NCBI RefSeq assembly: GCF_029714365.1
Contig: NZ_CP121661.1
Coordinates: 186,001 to 250,000, forward strand
Length of the DNA stretch: 64,000 bases
Direction: 5' to 3'
From: Sinorhizobium terangae
Lineage (GTDB): Bacteria > Pseudomonadota > Alphaproteobacteria > Rhizobiales > Rhizobiaceae
In this document: positions 1-8,402 of the stretch, one piece after another
Position numbering within the stretch: position 1 is the stretch's first letter
How the letters are laid out: each line of letters starts with the position of its first letter
Notes under the pieces: generated by a model
Told to the model about the DNA's origin: nothing
Database searches by the model: none
Seen by the model: only the letters and a program-made list of their open reading frames with translations
Program-made: the position numbers and the translations under genes

Positions 1-22
1 CCTTATGGTTGGGGAAGCAGGT

Positions 23-658
23 TCAGCGCGGCCGGTTAGCTAGGACCTCGCGAAAATTCTCGATCCAGCCCTTGGTTTCAGTGTGACCTCTGGCACTGGG
101 GCCGACACCCACGCAGTCGCAGCCTGCAGCGGTTGCCGCTTTGATTCCGGCTTGGGAATCTTCAAATACCAAGCATCTTTCGGGGGGGATGTGCAGCATC
201 CGCAATAGTGCTCGATAGGGTTGCGGATGCGGTTTTCCGTGACTGACGTCCTCAGCTGCAATCATGATCCTCGGGCAGGAGATTCCCGCTGCATCGAGGC
301 GGGCGAGGGCCGAAATCCTTGTCGAAGAGGTGACAATGGACCTCTTTTCGGCAGGGATCGAGCAATAGAACTTCGCGGCCCCCTCGATTGGTTGCAACAG
401 CTCCATCGCTTGGATCTCATAATCGGCAATGCGAGCCGCTTCGCGTTCGGGCGAGAGACTGGGCGCAATCGCCTCCACCAGTTCAACATCCCGGCGAGCG
501 GCCGACATCCGCATTGCGTAATCAGGACAAATCTGTCGCTCCAGCGCCCACCGGCGAAGTGCGCTTTCGACCACAGCCTTCGAATCTACAAGGGTTCCGT
601 CCAGATCGAAGGCTACGTGATCATAGTCTTCAAGCTGAAGTTCGATGGTGACTCTCAC
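23..658 (-). CDS. HAD-superfamily (subfamily IA) phosphatase
   Basis: A 211-residue haloacid-dehalogenase-type hydrolase, probably a phosphomonoesterase or sugar-phosphate phosphatase/mutase acting in the cytoplasm. Motif I is FDLDGTLVD (about residues 17-25, nucleophile Asp plus general acid Asp), motif II is the VTSST segment (about 109-113), motif III the Lys of GKPHP (about 141) and motif IV VFEDSQAG (about 161-168). The length fits the beta-phosphoglucomutase/phosphoglycolate-phosphatase group. The start is GTG with a GGAGG ribosome site about 8 bases upstream. It lies 13 bp after the aminotransferase gene in the same direction, so it is probably the last gene of the cassette seen here. 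The substrate cannot be read from the sequence; a role in trimming a phosphorylated intermediate of the neighbouring pathway is inference. Confidence 0.85.
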   Translation of the reverse strand: MRVTIELQLEDYDHVAFDLDGTLVDSKAVVESALRRWALERQICPDYAMRMSAARRDVELVEAIAPSLSPEREAARIADYEIQAMELLQPIEGAAKFYCSIPAEKRSIVTSSTRISALARLDAAGISCPRIMIAAEDVSHGKPHPQPYRALLRMLHIPPERCLVFEDSQAGIKAATAAGCDCVGVGPSARGHTETKGWIENFREVLANRPR

Positions 659-671
659 GGCTTGCCTCCGT

Positions 672-1922
672 CTATCGGGCCCAATAGTTCCTATTGGAAA
701 GACATGCTTTCTCTGTGGCGTGAAACGCTTCGGCGCAGTAGTCGACCATGGATGTGTCGGTGACCTGGGCAGTTATGTCCTCGTCCTTGCGATAGTCTGC
801 GAGTGCTAGCTCCAGCGCCGCCTGCAGAGTTCTGAAAAATGTGCCATCCATGGACGCATTGCTCATGTATGTTCCCGGGTAGCTGGTGTAGATACCGTGC
901 TTCAGACACCTCTGAGCGAAGGCCCTTCCATGCTTTTGCGAGGGCAGAACGATATCGAACATGGTATCGCTTCCAAGAACGCGTGCAGGTATCTCGCTGC
1001 GCTCTAAAGAGATTTGGAATAGCCGCTTGAGGGCCGAGCCCCTCTCGGCGAGGCGCTCAACAATTTTCGCTTCGGCAAAGATTTCCTGTGTCAGGTTGCC
1101 GGCCACAAAGGCGCGGTTCTCGCGCAGATACGTGTTGCCGAGATAGGCTCTGTCGGCTCCCGCCATGGCATCGGTCGTGCCGGCGACCGCGGAAAGGCCG
1201 ATGCCTTGTGCAATCCCCTTGGCCAAAGTGATGACGTCCGGTGCCACGCCGTGTTTTCGGCAGTAACCACCCTTGGCGTAACGAAGTCCGCATAGCACTT
1301 CATCAACAATCAGCAGGACGCCATGCTGTCTTGCCATCCTGGAGATTTCCTGGAGCAATTCCGGAGGAAAGACCGAGGGCTCAGGCGTGAAGAAGATGCC
1401 AGCGACTCTTCCCTCGTTCGCGGTCAGCTGCTGTTCCAGAATATCGAGGTCATATTGATAATCCTGGATGTGTGGATCCTTGGCCGGCGGATCGTGCGAC
1501 CAGGGTCGCTGTTGAAAGATGTCGTGCCATCCGTGGAAGCCAGCCGTCAGGATAACCGGCCGGCCAGTTCGGTGGCGCGCGATCCGAACGGCCGCTTCCG
1601 TTGCACAAGATCCGGTTCTCAAAAAGAACACTCTAGGAGTGTCCGGGAACATCTCCGAAATTTTCCTGGCAAGTATCTGGCGTTGCTCGCTCACCGGTGA
1701 GGGCAGGACGTCAGTTTCTCGCTCCATCGCCTGCGCAAGCCGGGCCTTGAATACCGTGTTATTGCTGCCCAACGGCGAAGCCCCGCTGCAGGAGGTCATA
1801 TCCAGATAGATTTTGCCGTCGACATCTTGCGCAATTGCGCCATTGGCGGAGCGGAATATGATGGATGATGGGGTCTCACGTTCCCATTCAGCCAAATGTC
1901 CGCTAGCTCCATGATTGAGCAT
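672..1922 (-). CDS. class-III PLP aminotransferase (glutamate-1-semialdehyde aminomutase-like)
   Basis: A 416-residue PLP-dependent transaminase of the omega-/GSAM-like group. The cofactor-binding Asp lies in LLIVDEVLCGLR (about residues 203-214) and the Schiff-base Lys in ITLAKGIAQG (about 231-240). The N-terminal part carries the usual GxG helix region (SGASPLGSNN). It is not housekeeping HemL: conserved HemL segments are only loosely kept and the context is a biosynthetic cassette. It starts at ATG 13 bp after the GMC oxidoreductase stop, so co-transcription is likely. Oxidation of an alcohol by the GMC enzyme followed by transamination would be a coherent two-step conversion to an amine. 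That pairing is inferred from order only. Confidence 0.85.
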   Translation of the reverse strand: MLNHGASGHLAEWERETPSSIIFRSANGAIAQDVDGKIYLDMTSCSGASPLGSNNTVFKARLAQAMERETDVLPSPVSEQRQILARKISEMFPDTPRVFFLRTGSCATEAAVRIARHRTGRPVILTAGFHGWHDIFQQRPWSHDPPAKDPHIQDYQYDLDILEQQLTANEGRVAGIFFTPEPSVFPPELLQEISRMARQHGVLLIVDEVLCGLRYAKGGYCRKHGVAPDVITLAKGIAQGIGLSAVAGTTDAMAGADRAYLGNTYLRENRAFVAGNLTQEIFAEAKIVERLAERGSALKRLFQISLERSEIPARVLGSDTMFDIVLPSQKHGRAFAQRCLKHGIYTSYPGTYMSNASMDGTFFRTLQAALELALADYRKDEDITAQVTDTSMVDYCAEAFHATEKACLSNRNYWAR

Positions 1923-1935
1923 CTAAGTTACCCCT

Positions 1936-3420
1936 TTATTTCAGCGACAGGGCCATTCTCCTCGCGTTGGCCATGATTGTGTGTGTCGGATTGCTGTTCC
2001 CCGCGAAATTCATCACGGACCCATCCATGACATAGATGTTGGTGAACCCATGGACTCTGCCGCGGATGTCTACGACCGATCGCCTGGGATCACATCCGGC
2101 ACGCATTGTGCCGTGCAGGTGGGAACTGCCTTTTGCATGGGAAGAAGGTTCTCGTTCGACGCGGCGTGCGCCCAGGTGGAGCAGGATGTCATCAGCGCGA
2201 TCGGCAAGAAAACCTATTCGCGCATGGTCATTTTCCGAATTCTTGTATTCGAAACGAACGTAGGGAATGCCGTATCGGTCAGCGACGTCGTCCAGCACCA
2301 GGCGATTGTGCGACCATGGCTCGTCCCCGGCTATATAGTGCAGGCGCACGCGGCCAATGTTCTCACTCGGCGATACCAGGTTCGCTTCATAAATGAGGCC
2401 ACCAAATCTGCACGGTACGTCACTATGTTCGTAGAACTCGTCTGTATAAACGGTCGCATGCGGTCCCCAGTGCGAAGCCAATGCGTCGGAGCCGCAATCA
2501 GCCGGATCCAGGTAGCCGACGGAGTAACCGCTGATCTTGAACGAGAGGCCGCGCCCGACAAGGTCTGATTCGTTTCCTATTCCGTGCGGGGCATGCTTAC
2601 TCTTCGACCGAAGCATCAATGCCGCTGACTGTATTGCGTTTGCGCAAATGACGACCCTTTCAACTGGGATCCGAATCAGTGCCGATGAGAACGGCACATA
2701 GCACTCCAGGGCTTCGGCCCGGCCGTCGCTGCGGATCTCTATCCGGTTGACGAAACAGCCGTAGAGAACCGAAATCGCTCCTGGCAGTCCGGAGTCGTCC
2801 AAAATGTTTCTCGCAAGCACGGAAGCTCTCGCTTCCGTAGGGCATACTAGCTCGTCGCAAGCAGAACAATTGATGCATCCCCTGCTGTTGCCGGGTGCCC
2901 GGATCGCCAGTGGGATCTGCCTTGGCCGTATGCCGAGTTCCTGCATCGCATTGGATAACATCACTCCACGTTGGCTGGCCGGATACGATGCGTGCCCGTT
3001 CGTGCCACCGATCTCCATGAGATGCTCGATCTGCGAATAGCAGGGTTCGAGATCTTGAATGGTTATGGGCCAATCAATCTCCATATCGGTCCCAAGATAT
3101 TGGGAAGCAGATAGATCCGATTGGCGGTATCTGAACGTGATCGCATTGTAGAATTGCATTCCGCCGCCGACGCAACACGCTGTCCACGGGTTACCGTCAG
3201 CAGCGCCAGTGGAGGTGAGCGCCCTGCTGTATGCCGCTTGATGAGGCCCGTGCATGGCACCAGGAGAAACCAGGCCTCCATATTCCAGGACGGCCACGCG
3301 ACAGCCTTTCTCCGCAAGCGTTCGGGCGACGATCGATCCAGCTGCTCCGGAGCCCACGATAACCGCGTCGAAGGTAGTGTAATTACAAGAGGCCGCCGCA
3401 ATGTGTCTGATGTCCGTCAC
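1936..3420 (-). CDS. GMC-family FAD oxidoreductase
   Basis: A 494-residue glucose-methanol-choline type flavoprotein. The N-terminal dinucleotide fold reads AVIVGSGAAGS (about residues 21-31), and the C-terminal active-site region has SSHLHGTMRAG and the GMC signature NSNPTHTIMANA. A Cys-rich insertion, CINCSACDELVCPTEA, is of the sort seen in some membrane or electron-transfer-linked GMC dehydrogenases. The reading frame is open to 3597, but the extra 59 residues only mirror the overlapping upstream gene. The GTG at 3420 is preferred because it overlaps the upstream stop (GTGA), a translational-coupling arrangement, and places the FAD fold near the N terminus. Likely role: oxidation of an alcohol or sugar intermediate made by this cassette; the substrate is unknown. 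Confidence 0.85.
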   Translation of the reverse strand: MTDIRHIAAASCNYTTFDAVIVGSGAAGSIVARTLAEKGCRVAVLEYGGLVSPGAMHGPHQAAYSRALTSTGAADGNPWTACCVGGGMQFYNAITFRYRQSDLSASQYLGTDMEIDWPITIQDLEPCYSQIEHLMEIGGTNGHASYPASQRGVMLSNAMQELGIRPRQIPLAIRAPGNSRGCINCSACDELVCPTEARASVLARNILDDSGLPGAISVLYGCFVNRIEIRSDGRAEALECYVPFSSALIRIPVERVVICANAIQSAALMLRSKSKHAPHGIGNESDLVGRGLSFKISGYSVGYLDPADCGSDALASHWGPHATVYTDEFYEHSDVPCRFGGLIYEANLVSPSENIGRVRLHYIAGDEPWSHNRLVLDDVADRYGIPYVRFEYKNSENDHARIGFLADRADDILLHLGARRVEREPSSHAKGSSHLHGTMRAGCDPRRSVVDIRGRVHGFTNIYVMDGSVMNFAGNSNPTHTIMANARRMALSLK

Positions 3421-4859
3421 TGGCAATGGTCTCCAATCCGATGTGGAGTGGCTGGCCAACCAGCGGTGTTCGCGACGCAGGCCAGGATGTGCTTTGTGCG
3501 CGCCACATAGTCGGGGACCGCGACCCCTGCGGGCCCGGTGGCCGGGTGGCGGTAGTTGGCGACGAGGCCGCCGAAGGTCCGCACGATCCAGAGGCATACC
3601 TCGTCCGGATCGGTGCTGCGACTACGCAGGGTGACAACTTGCCAGCTGTTCCAGTCGCGCGCACCGGGGGTACGGCGAACGTCCATGTACGAGACCATGA
3701 AGGGATCGCGCAGTGGCTCCCCGAGGAGATCCGCCACTCGGGGTGTAGGTATCCTGGACAGGTTCTTCGACCAATCCAGGTTGGATGCCGCCCGACGCAC
3801 CGCCTCGCAAAACGAGTCGGCTGCGCCGAGCGGGAACGCAACCGGGCCCATTCCTACGTACCAGCCAATGGAGGACCGGAAGGGGGCTGTACGGGTGTGA
3901 AAGGGGACCATCGTACGAAATTCACCCGAGCCGGTGATTTCGTGACCGACCTTGGCAAGGCAGGCGAGCAGACCGGAGAAGGAGTCTCCCCCGGCCTTAC
4001 GGCAGACCGTGTCGAAGGCGTGCGCCGAGGATGCGTCGAGAAGCTCGGTGTATCCGCTTGGCTGGGCGGCGGAGCTGCCACTCACGTCGCTAACCGGTAC
4101 GGGGAACTCCGGCAGACGGCCGCCCGCCTCGGTGAGAAACTGCCGCCATTGGGCGACGGATTCGTCCTCAGGGGTCAGCGTATCGGCCTCGATCCTTTCG
4201 GCCTCCGCGAAATTGAGGTAGCTGGCAGTGGGGGGAAGGGGAGGTGGGACGGTCTTGCCGTCGCGGACCGCGAGCGCGGCGGCGTACAGCGTGTGAATCT
4301 CATAGGCAATTGTGAGAATGGAGTAACCGTCCATCAGGATGTGGTCGGCGGCGATACAGACGGTTGTGGCTTCCGGACGGCTGATGGTGGCACAAATATA
4401 TGCGGGCCAGTCGAGTGGGCCGACTTCGGAATCGAAGAGTTCCTCCAGGTAGCGCGACAGTTGCTGGCCGTCGGTGAATTCACCCGCGCCACTGTGGTGG
4501 ATACTCACGGCTCCGGCCGGTAGCGTCCTGCGGCGGAGGCAACCGCCTTGCGTGGAGCCAGCGGGGGGGCTGAGATGGCTGCGCAGGATTTCGTGGCGGT
4601 CTGTCCACTCGCACAGTGCCGCAGCGAAGGCGTTCGCATCGAGTTCGGCGGGCAGATCGAAGACAGAGCCCAGCCAGGAAGGCCGCAGGGAGGCCCCATC
4701 GGCCGTCTCAAGTGCATGTGCGACATGTGCTTCCTGCACGTGGGACGCCCGCCGTAGATCGGCTGCCCAAATGGCCTCGGACATGCGCGGGGCGCCAGCC
4801 CGCCACACGGTGACACGGCCCGCAGGCAGATCGAGGGATGACAGGTCAGTGAGTCTCAT
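3417..4859 (-). CDS. stand-alone NRPS-type condensation-domain protein
   Basis: About 480 residues with a single condensation/acyltransferase fold and no adenylation or carrier domain. The catalytic motif HxxxDG is seen as ADHILMDGYS (about residues 161-170), with His and Asp kept and the first His of the classic HHxxxDG replaced by Asp. ATG 4859 is chosen because it overlaps the TGA of the upstream exporter relic (ATGA). An in-frame GTG at 4871 is the alternative. Its stop overlaps the GMC oxidoreductase start. Very high GC and Arg/Ala-rich shadow frames differ from the 26-57 kb genes and resemble actinobacterial DNA. Family members form amide or ester bonds; the donor here must be a carrier protein or CoA thioester made elsewhere. 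Confidence 0.8.
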   Translation of the reverse strand: MRLTDLSSLDLPAGRVTVWRAGAPRMSEAIWAADLRRASHVQEAHVAHALETADGASLRPSWLGSVFDLPAELDANAFAAALCEWTDRHEILRSHLSPPAGSTQGGCLRRRTLPAGAVSIHHSGAGEFTDGQQLSRYLEELFDSEVGPLDWPAYICATISRPEATTVCIAADHILMDGYSILTIAYEIHTLYAAALAVRDGKTVPPPLPPTASYLNFAEAERIEADTLTPEDESVAQWRQFLTEAGGRLPEFPVPVSDVSGSSAAQPSGYTELLDASSAHAFDTVCRKAGGDSFSGLLACLAKVGHEITGSGEFRTMVPFHTRTAPFRSSIGWYVGMGPVAFPLGAADSFCEAVRRAASNLDWSKNLSRIPTPRVADLLGEPLRDPFMVSYMDVRRTPGARDWNSWQVVTLRSRSTDPDEVCLWIVRTFGGLVANYRHPATGPAGVAVPDYVARTKHILACVANTAGWPATPHRIGDHCQ

Positions 4860-5125
4860 GAAATGGCGCACCTATTTGCGAAGAAGGGGAGCAAGGGGAG
4901 CACGCTGACCAAATTCACCGTCCGCGCGGTTCGGGGCGCGAGCAATGCGGCGACCGCGCATTTTAACGCGCTGGGTTCGGGCTCGGGTCGAGACGCTCCA
5001 TTGCGGTCAGCGCGGACGACGACCATCACCCCGGATCCGACGAGGGAGACCGTCTGGCCCGCGAGAAGAAGGGAGAAGTCGCGGGGCGGGCCGCGTCGGG
5101 GCGCTTCGTGTGCCTCTTGCGTCAC
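4856..5125 (-). pseudogene. internally deleted MFS exporter relic
   Basis: Only about 89 codons remain. The first 35 contain a segment typical of the N terminus of major-facilitator drug exporters (FSLLLAGQTVSLVGSGVM), which would be the first membrane helix. After that the frame becomes low-complexity and no further helices follow, whereas a working MFS protein has about 400 residues and 12 helices. The relic still keeps operon-style junctions at both ends: its GTG overlaps the sulfotransferase stop (GTGA at 5125-5122) and its TGA overlaps the condensation-protein ATG (ATGA). This fits an internal deletion of about 1 kb that left both ends in place. The MFS assignment rests on the short N-terminal match. 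Confidence 0.6.
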
Positions 5126-6078
5126 CCCGCGCTCCCCGGATCCAGCATCGACAGGTCGTAGCCCAGGTCTTTCAGTTCCTTCCCGGCGATCCGCTCGAAC
5201 TCCTCGATTTCCGTGGGCGCGAGGTCCTGCAGGTACCGTCCACGACTCCCGGTATGCAGCGGTTTACCCGCCGCTTCCGCCGCGGGATGGCCCCATGGTT
5301 TGTCGAACAGCGCGTGCTCGTGCTCCGCATGGTGCAGGACTGCCTCGTCCCATGGCAGACCGAGGTGTTCCAGCATCCGCTCGACGGTCTCGCGGGGGCA
5401 GGCGACCAGGTCCTCATATCGCACCTCCAGATAACGGCCGTCAGGAGCAGCCTGACGGGGGCGGTTGACGACCTCCAGCCAGCCGTTCGCTGCCTCCGCT
5501 ATAGTCCCGTAGCCCCAGTCGGGGACGGTCTTGAGGTGTGAGGCAGCCACGTCGCGGCCGTCGCGGATAATGTGGATGAAATGGGCGTGAGGCCAGATCG
5601 CGGCGTACGTGCCGATGTCCTTAATCCTACGCTGAAGCTTCAGGCCCCATCGTCCGGCTCCGGTCTGTTCACGTCGGAAATCGCCGATAGAGTCGATGAG
5701 CCGGCAACGGTCGTCGAGGGAGGACAGAATGGTGCCATGCTCCGCCATCAGGCCCGTCACAAGGTTTCGCACGTCATCACGCTTGAGTCCGAAACGCTCG
5801 CACTGCACAACAAAGTGCGCGCCGTCGAACCAATCAGGATCAACGGTCTCCTTCGTGGCACCGGCGAGCCGTGGGTCGCGGCGGTCCATCATGTCGCACA
5901 CCGTGAGGATGTGCGGACCGAGGTCGACGGGATCGGTGAAATCGATCTCCGGACCGACGACCAGACCGGGGTGCGAGTCAAGCACGACGCTCAGAAGAGT
6001 GGTGCCGGAGCGGTTCTCGCCGCCGAGCAGGACGGGCTTAGAAGGCAGGGCAAGAGGAGAAGAAATGAGACCGGACAT
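5122..6078 (-). CDS. PAPS-dependent sulfotransferase
   Basis: A 318-residue cytosolic-type sulfotransferase. The 5'-phosphosulfate loop reads ENRSGTTLLS (about residues 18-27) and the 3'-phosphate-binding segment reads IIRDGRDVAASH (about 167-178). A TTG 72 bp upstream is open in frame, but ATG 6078 with AGGAAA a few bases before it places the P-loop at the usual distance from the N terminus. It is the first gene of the - strand cassette and its TGA overlaps the start of the exporter relic. It is not close to NodH in its visible motifs, so it should not be read as a Nod-factor sulfotransferase without a tree. The acceptor is unknown; the downstream condensation, oxidase and aminotransferase genes suggest a small-molecule product. 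Confidence 0.82.
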   Translation of the reverse strand: MSGLISSPLALPSKPVLLGGENRSGTTLLSVVLDSHPGLVVGPEIDFTDPVDLGPHILTVCDMMDRRDPRLAGATKETVDPDWFDGAHFVVQCERFGLKRDDVRNLVTGLMAEHGTILSSLDDRCRLIDSIGDFRREQTGAGRWGLKLQRRIKDIGTYAAIWPHAHFIHIIRDGRDVAASHLKTVPDWGYGTIAEAANGWLEVVNRPRQAAPDGRYLEVRYEDLVACPRETVERMLEHLGLPWDEAVLHHAEHEHALFDKPWGHPAAEAAGKPLHTGSRGRYLQDLAPTEIEEFERIAGKELKDLGYDLSMLDPGSAG

Positions 6079-6668
6079 GATTTTCCTGCTGGCCAAGTGG
6101 CGTGCGCACAAGTTGTACTGATAAAAATCAAGTGTTGCTATTTGAGACAAAGGTAATTGGTCAGTTTATTTCGACATGTGGATAGCAATTTCGCCAAATG
6201 TCCAATCTGTTGCTTTTCTCCCAACGCGGATGTGCGAAAGCGGGCATTGGTTGTTTGGTGGAAGACCATCGAGGATTATCGAAGAAGCGCTATTTCGCGA
6301 CTGTCGGGCGGGGCTAAACGGTAGGAACGAGGAATGACAGAAGAACAGCGCGAAGCTGCGGAGAACCTGCACGCGGCATGCGGCTGTGGCTGCAGCGGCA
6401 AGCAGGCGAAGGCAGCGTTTGTGAAAATCCACGCCTCGCGGCCAGAGCGTATCGTCCTCATTCCGCGCGCCATCCTGAAGTCCAGATCAGGCGAAGCCTA
6501 TAAGCACGCCGCCGACCGCAGAGACGACCACCACGATCCAGGGCGGGACTTCCAGGCCATGAGAAGGACAAAGCATGTCAGCGCGAGTGCAAACTCGTGC
6601 GGACCAACGATCCGGCGCGGTAGAAAGCATCGAAGACTGCCAAGCCTTGCGACGAAGTGTATAGCTCA
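6079..6668. other. region without a confident gene
   Basis: These 590 bases separate the cassette from the hemN relic. The first 250 bases are AT-richer and should hold the cassette promoter, but I see no nod box, sigma-54 site or other recognisable operator. Two frames are open further on. One, on the - strand at 6487-6675, ends in a short hydrophobic stretch (PPWIVVVVSAVGGVLIGFA), but no family is recognised and no good start exists. It is probably debris. Confidence 0.4.
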
Positions 6669-7610
6669 TCAGCACGACGCACCCGCACGGCGCTCGTAGG
6701 GGGAGCGGTCAAGATAAGCGTCAAATGCGGCAGCGACAGATCTAAGCACGAAGCCATGCTCCCGCCGCACGCTGACGAAATCATTATCAATGTCCACGAT
6801 CCCGTCCTCGGCCAACGAAGTCAGGCGCTCAGCTCGACACATGAGGGAGGTTGGATCAAATCCGTGAGCGGCGCAGATTGCGGGCACGTCGGCCTCCAAA
6901 TTACACATTAGCTGCTCGATGATTTCGGCTCGTACCCTATCTTCGGCGCTCAGACGGTAACCACGTGATGTCACCAGATGGCCAGCTGCGATGCGTCGGC
7001 TATATGAACTCTGTGCCATTTCGTTGCCGAGACGACCGATAGCCGACGGGCCGAAGCCGATCAGGGTCGGGCAGGTGTCGGCCGAGTAACCCAAGGAATT
7101 GCGCCGCAGACGACCGGCACTCTGCGCAAGCGCGAGCTCGTCATCCGGCAAGGCGAAATGGTCGAGCCCGATCTGGCGATACCCTGCGGCAATCAAGGTA
7201 TCGGCAATGGCCGCTACCTGTTCAGCGCGGGCAGCCGCGTCCGGCAGTGCTCTCTCATCGAGAAGGCGCTGGTTCTTTCGATAGGAAGGAACGTCGCGCG
7301 TAACCGAATACCGCAAGCCGGTCAGGGCGCATGGCGACTGCTGTCGTTACGCTCTGGAAACAGGACTGCACCGTTTGATACGGAAGACCGTACATGAGGT
7401 CGAAATTGATGCGGCTTACGTTATGCCGGCGCAGATTTTCAACGGCAGCCGCCACGACTGCCTCACGCTGGACGCGATTGATCTTCTTCTGAACAGTGGG
7501 GTCGAGGCTCTGCACGCCGAGGCTCGCGCGGTTTAGCTCGGCTACTTCCAAAGGTTCGGCCATTTTCCGGCGTGAACGTGCGAGGGTCGATCTCGACAGC
7601 GACGGTAGCC
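6669..7610 (-). pseudogene. hemN: broken oxygen-independent coproporphyrinogen III oxidase
   Basis: Three consecutive frames together give the middle and C-terminal parts of HemN (radical-SAM coproporphyrinogen oxidase, anaerobic haem synthesis). The order is VAVEIDPRTFTPE near 7606-7566, then LNRASLGVQSLD and INFDLMYGLPYQT to about 7290, then SYRKNQRLLDE onward to 6669. Frame changes occur near 7558 (within the GAAAATGG run) and near 7290, where the expected FGYAHVPS continues in another frame. The N-terminal 150 or so residues, including the CX3CX2C iron-sulfur motif, are missing: the frame stops matching HemN at about 7610, where hupF sequence begins on the other strand. This is a non-functional relic cut at a recombination junction. 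Confidence 0.8.
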
Positions 7611-7615
7611 GCTTT

Positions 7616-7801
7616 CTTGGGACCCAGGTTCTCACTCATCTCGGCTCCGCCATCCGCGTGCTCGGTGCCGACGAGGCACGCGCGATCGACGACGCGCTTG
7701 CCGGCTGCGTCGAAGCCAGCGAAGGCCGCGCCTTCGAGACGTTCTTTGACGATCTCGTTTCCCGCGAGCCCGAATTGCCGCGGCATCTTCGCAGCGAGTG
7801 A
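7616..7801 (+). pseudogene. hupF: 3' fragment of hydrogenase accessory gene hupF (HypC-like)
   Basis: About 61 codons starting GTQVLTHLGSAIRVL and ending at a TGA. The segment matches the second half of the HypC/HupF fold (cf. the family pattern GDWVLVHxGxA) followed by the acidic C-terminal extension that distinguishes HupF from HypC. The N-terminal MCxxIP motif that holds the metal-delivery Cys is absent because the gene is cut at about 7610 by the hemN relic on the other strand. Position immediately upstream of hupG-hupH agrees with the rhizobial order hupSLCDEFGHIJK. The identification is from order plus a short match. Confidence 0.6.
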
Positions 7802-7947
7802 AACGAACACGTCCAAGCTGAAAATCGACGTTGCCGCCGATTGTCGCTTTTCCCTGCAGATCAAAGGAATTCAACTTTCCTCAGTCTGGCACGTCGCTTG
7901 CAAAACATCCTTCGCAACATCCTGCGTGCTGATTTGTGGAGGAGAAA

Positions 7948-8402
7948 ATGCCATCTATTCTGGTCCCCACCGTGAGCGAGCGGGCGCGATGCGTCGCCGA
8001 CAACACGAACATCGATGTTTTCCTCTTCCCGCCGGCGGGCGAACCCGACAACCACCCCATGCTGTTCCCCGCGCATGATTCAACGCAGCGGGCCGAGGCC
8101 GATGATGTCGCCGTCGTTCCTCTCGAATTCCCGCCGTTCTTCCAGGGCCGCCTGCGCGGCTCTGTGATTGATCGCGCGGCCGAGGGCAAGCTCAGTCCCG
8201 GTTCGACGTCGTCTTGCGGCGTTTGGTTGCTATGCAACGGAAGCGGCCGGTGAACGTGCTCGGCAAGCTTCACGATCGGTCGCAATATGTCGGGAAGCTC
8301 GGCGACCGCCTTTCGCCCGACGCGTCAGTCACGGTGCACTCAGGCGGGCCGAAGGTCGAGACGCCGGCTTTTGGGTCGCGCCGGAAGCTCAAGGGGCGGT
8401 GA
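7948..8402 (+). pseudogene. hupG: frameshifted hydrogenase assembly gene hupG (HyaE-like)
   Basis: HupG is a thioredoxin-like assembly factor for uptake hydrogenase. An ATG at 7948 with GGAGGA upstream opens a frame that reads through DDVAVVPLEFPPFFQGRLR and RAAEGKL, then leaves the family pattern near 8185-8195. The expected continuation, SRFDVV...RPVNVLGKLHD, is in another frame and runs to TGA 8400-8402, overlapping the hupH ATG. A single indel near 8190 explains this. Without it the translated product stops at 8253, about 102 residues in, lacking the C-terminal half of the fold. The family call rests on position and the DVAVV...GRLR...VNVLGKLHD pattern. Confidence 0.65.

Noticed and set aside
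3421-3597. N-terminal extension of the GMC oxidoreductase frame.
   Set aside because: It overlaps the condensation gene, is Arg/Pro/His-rich like other shadow frames, and the GTGA junction at 3420 gives a better start.
6160-6250. Sequence before the sulfotransferase gene containing CCAATCTGTTG, also found at the end of the nodM nod box.
   Set aside because: The rest of a nod box is missing on both strands; the 11-base match is probably chance.
7463-7864. Long - strand frame opposite hupF.
   Set aside because: Only its downstream end matches HemN; the upstream part is the complement of hupF coding sequence and has no family similarity of its own.
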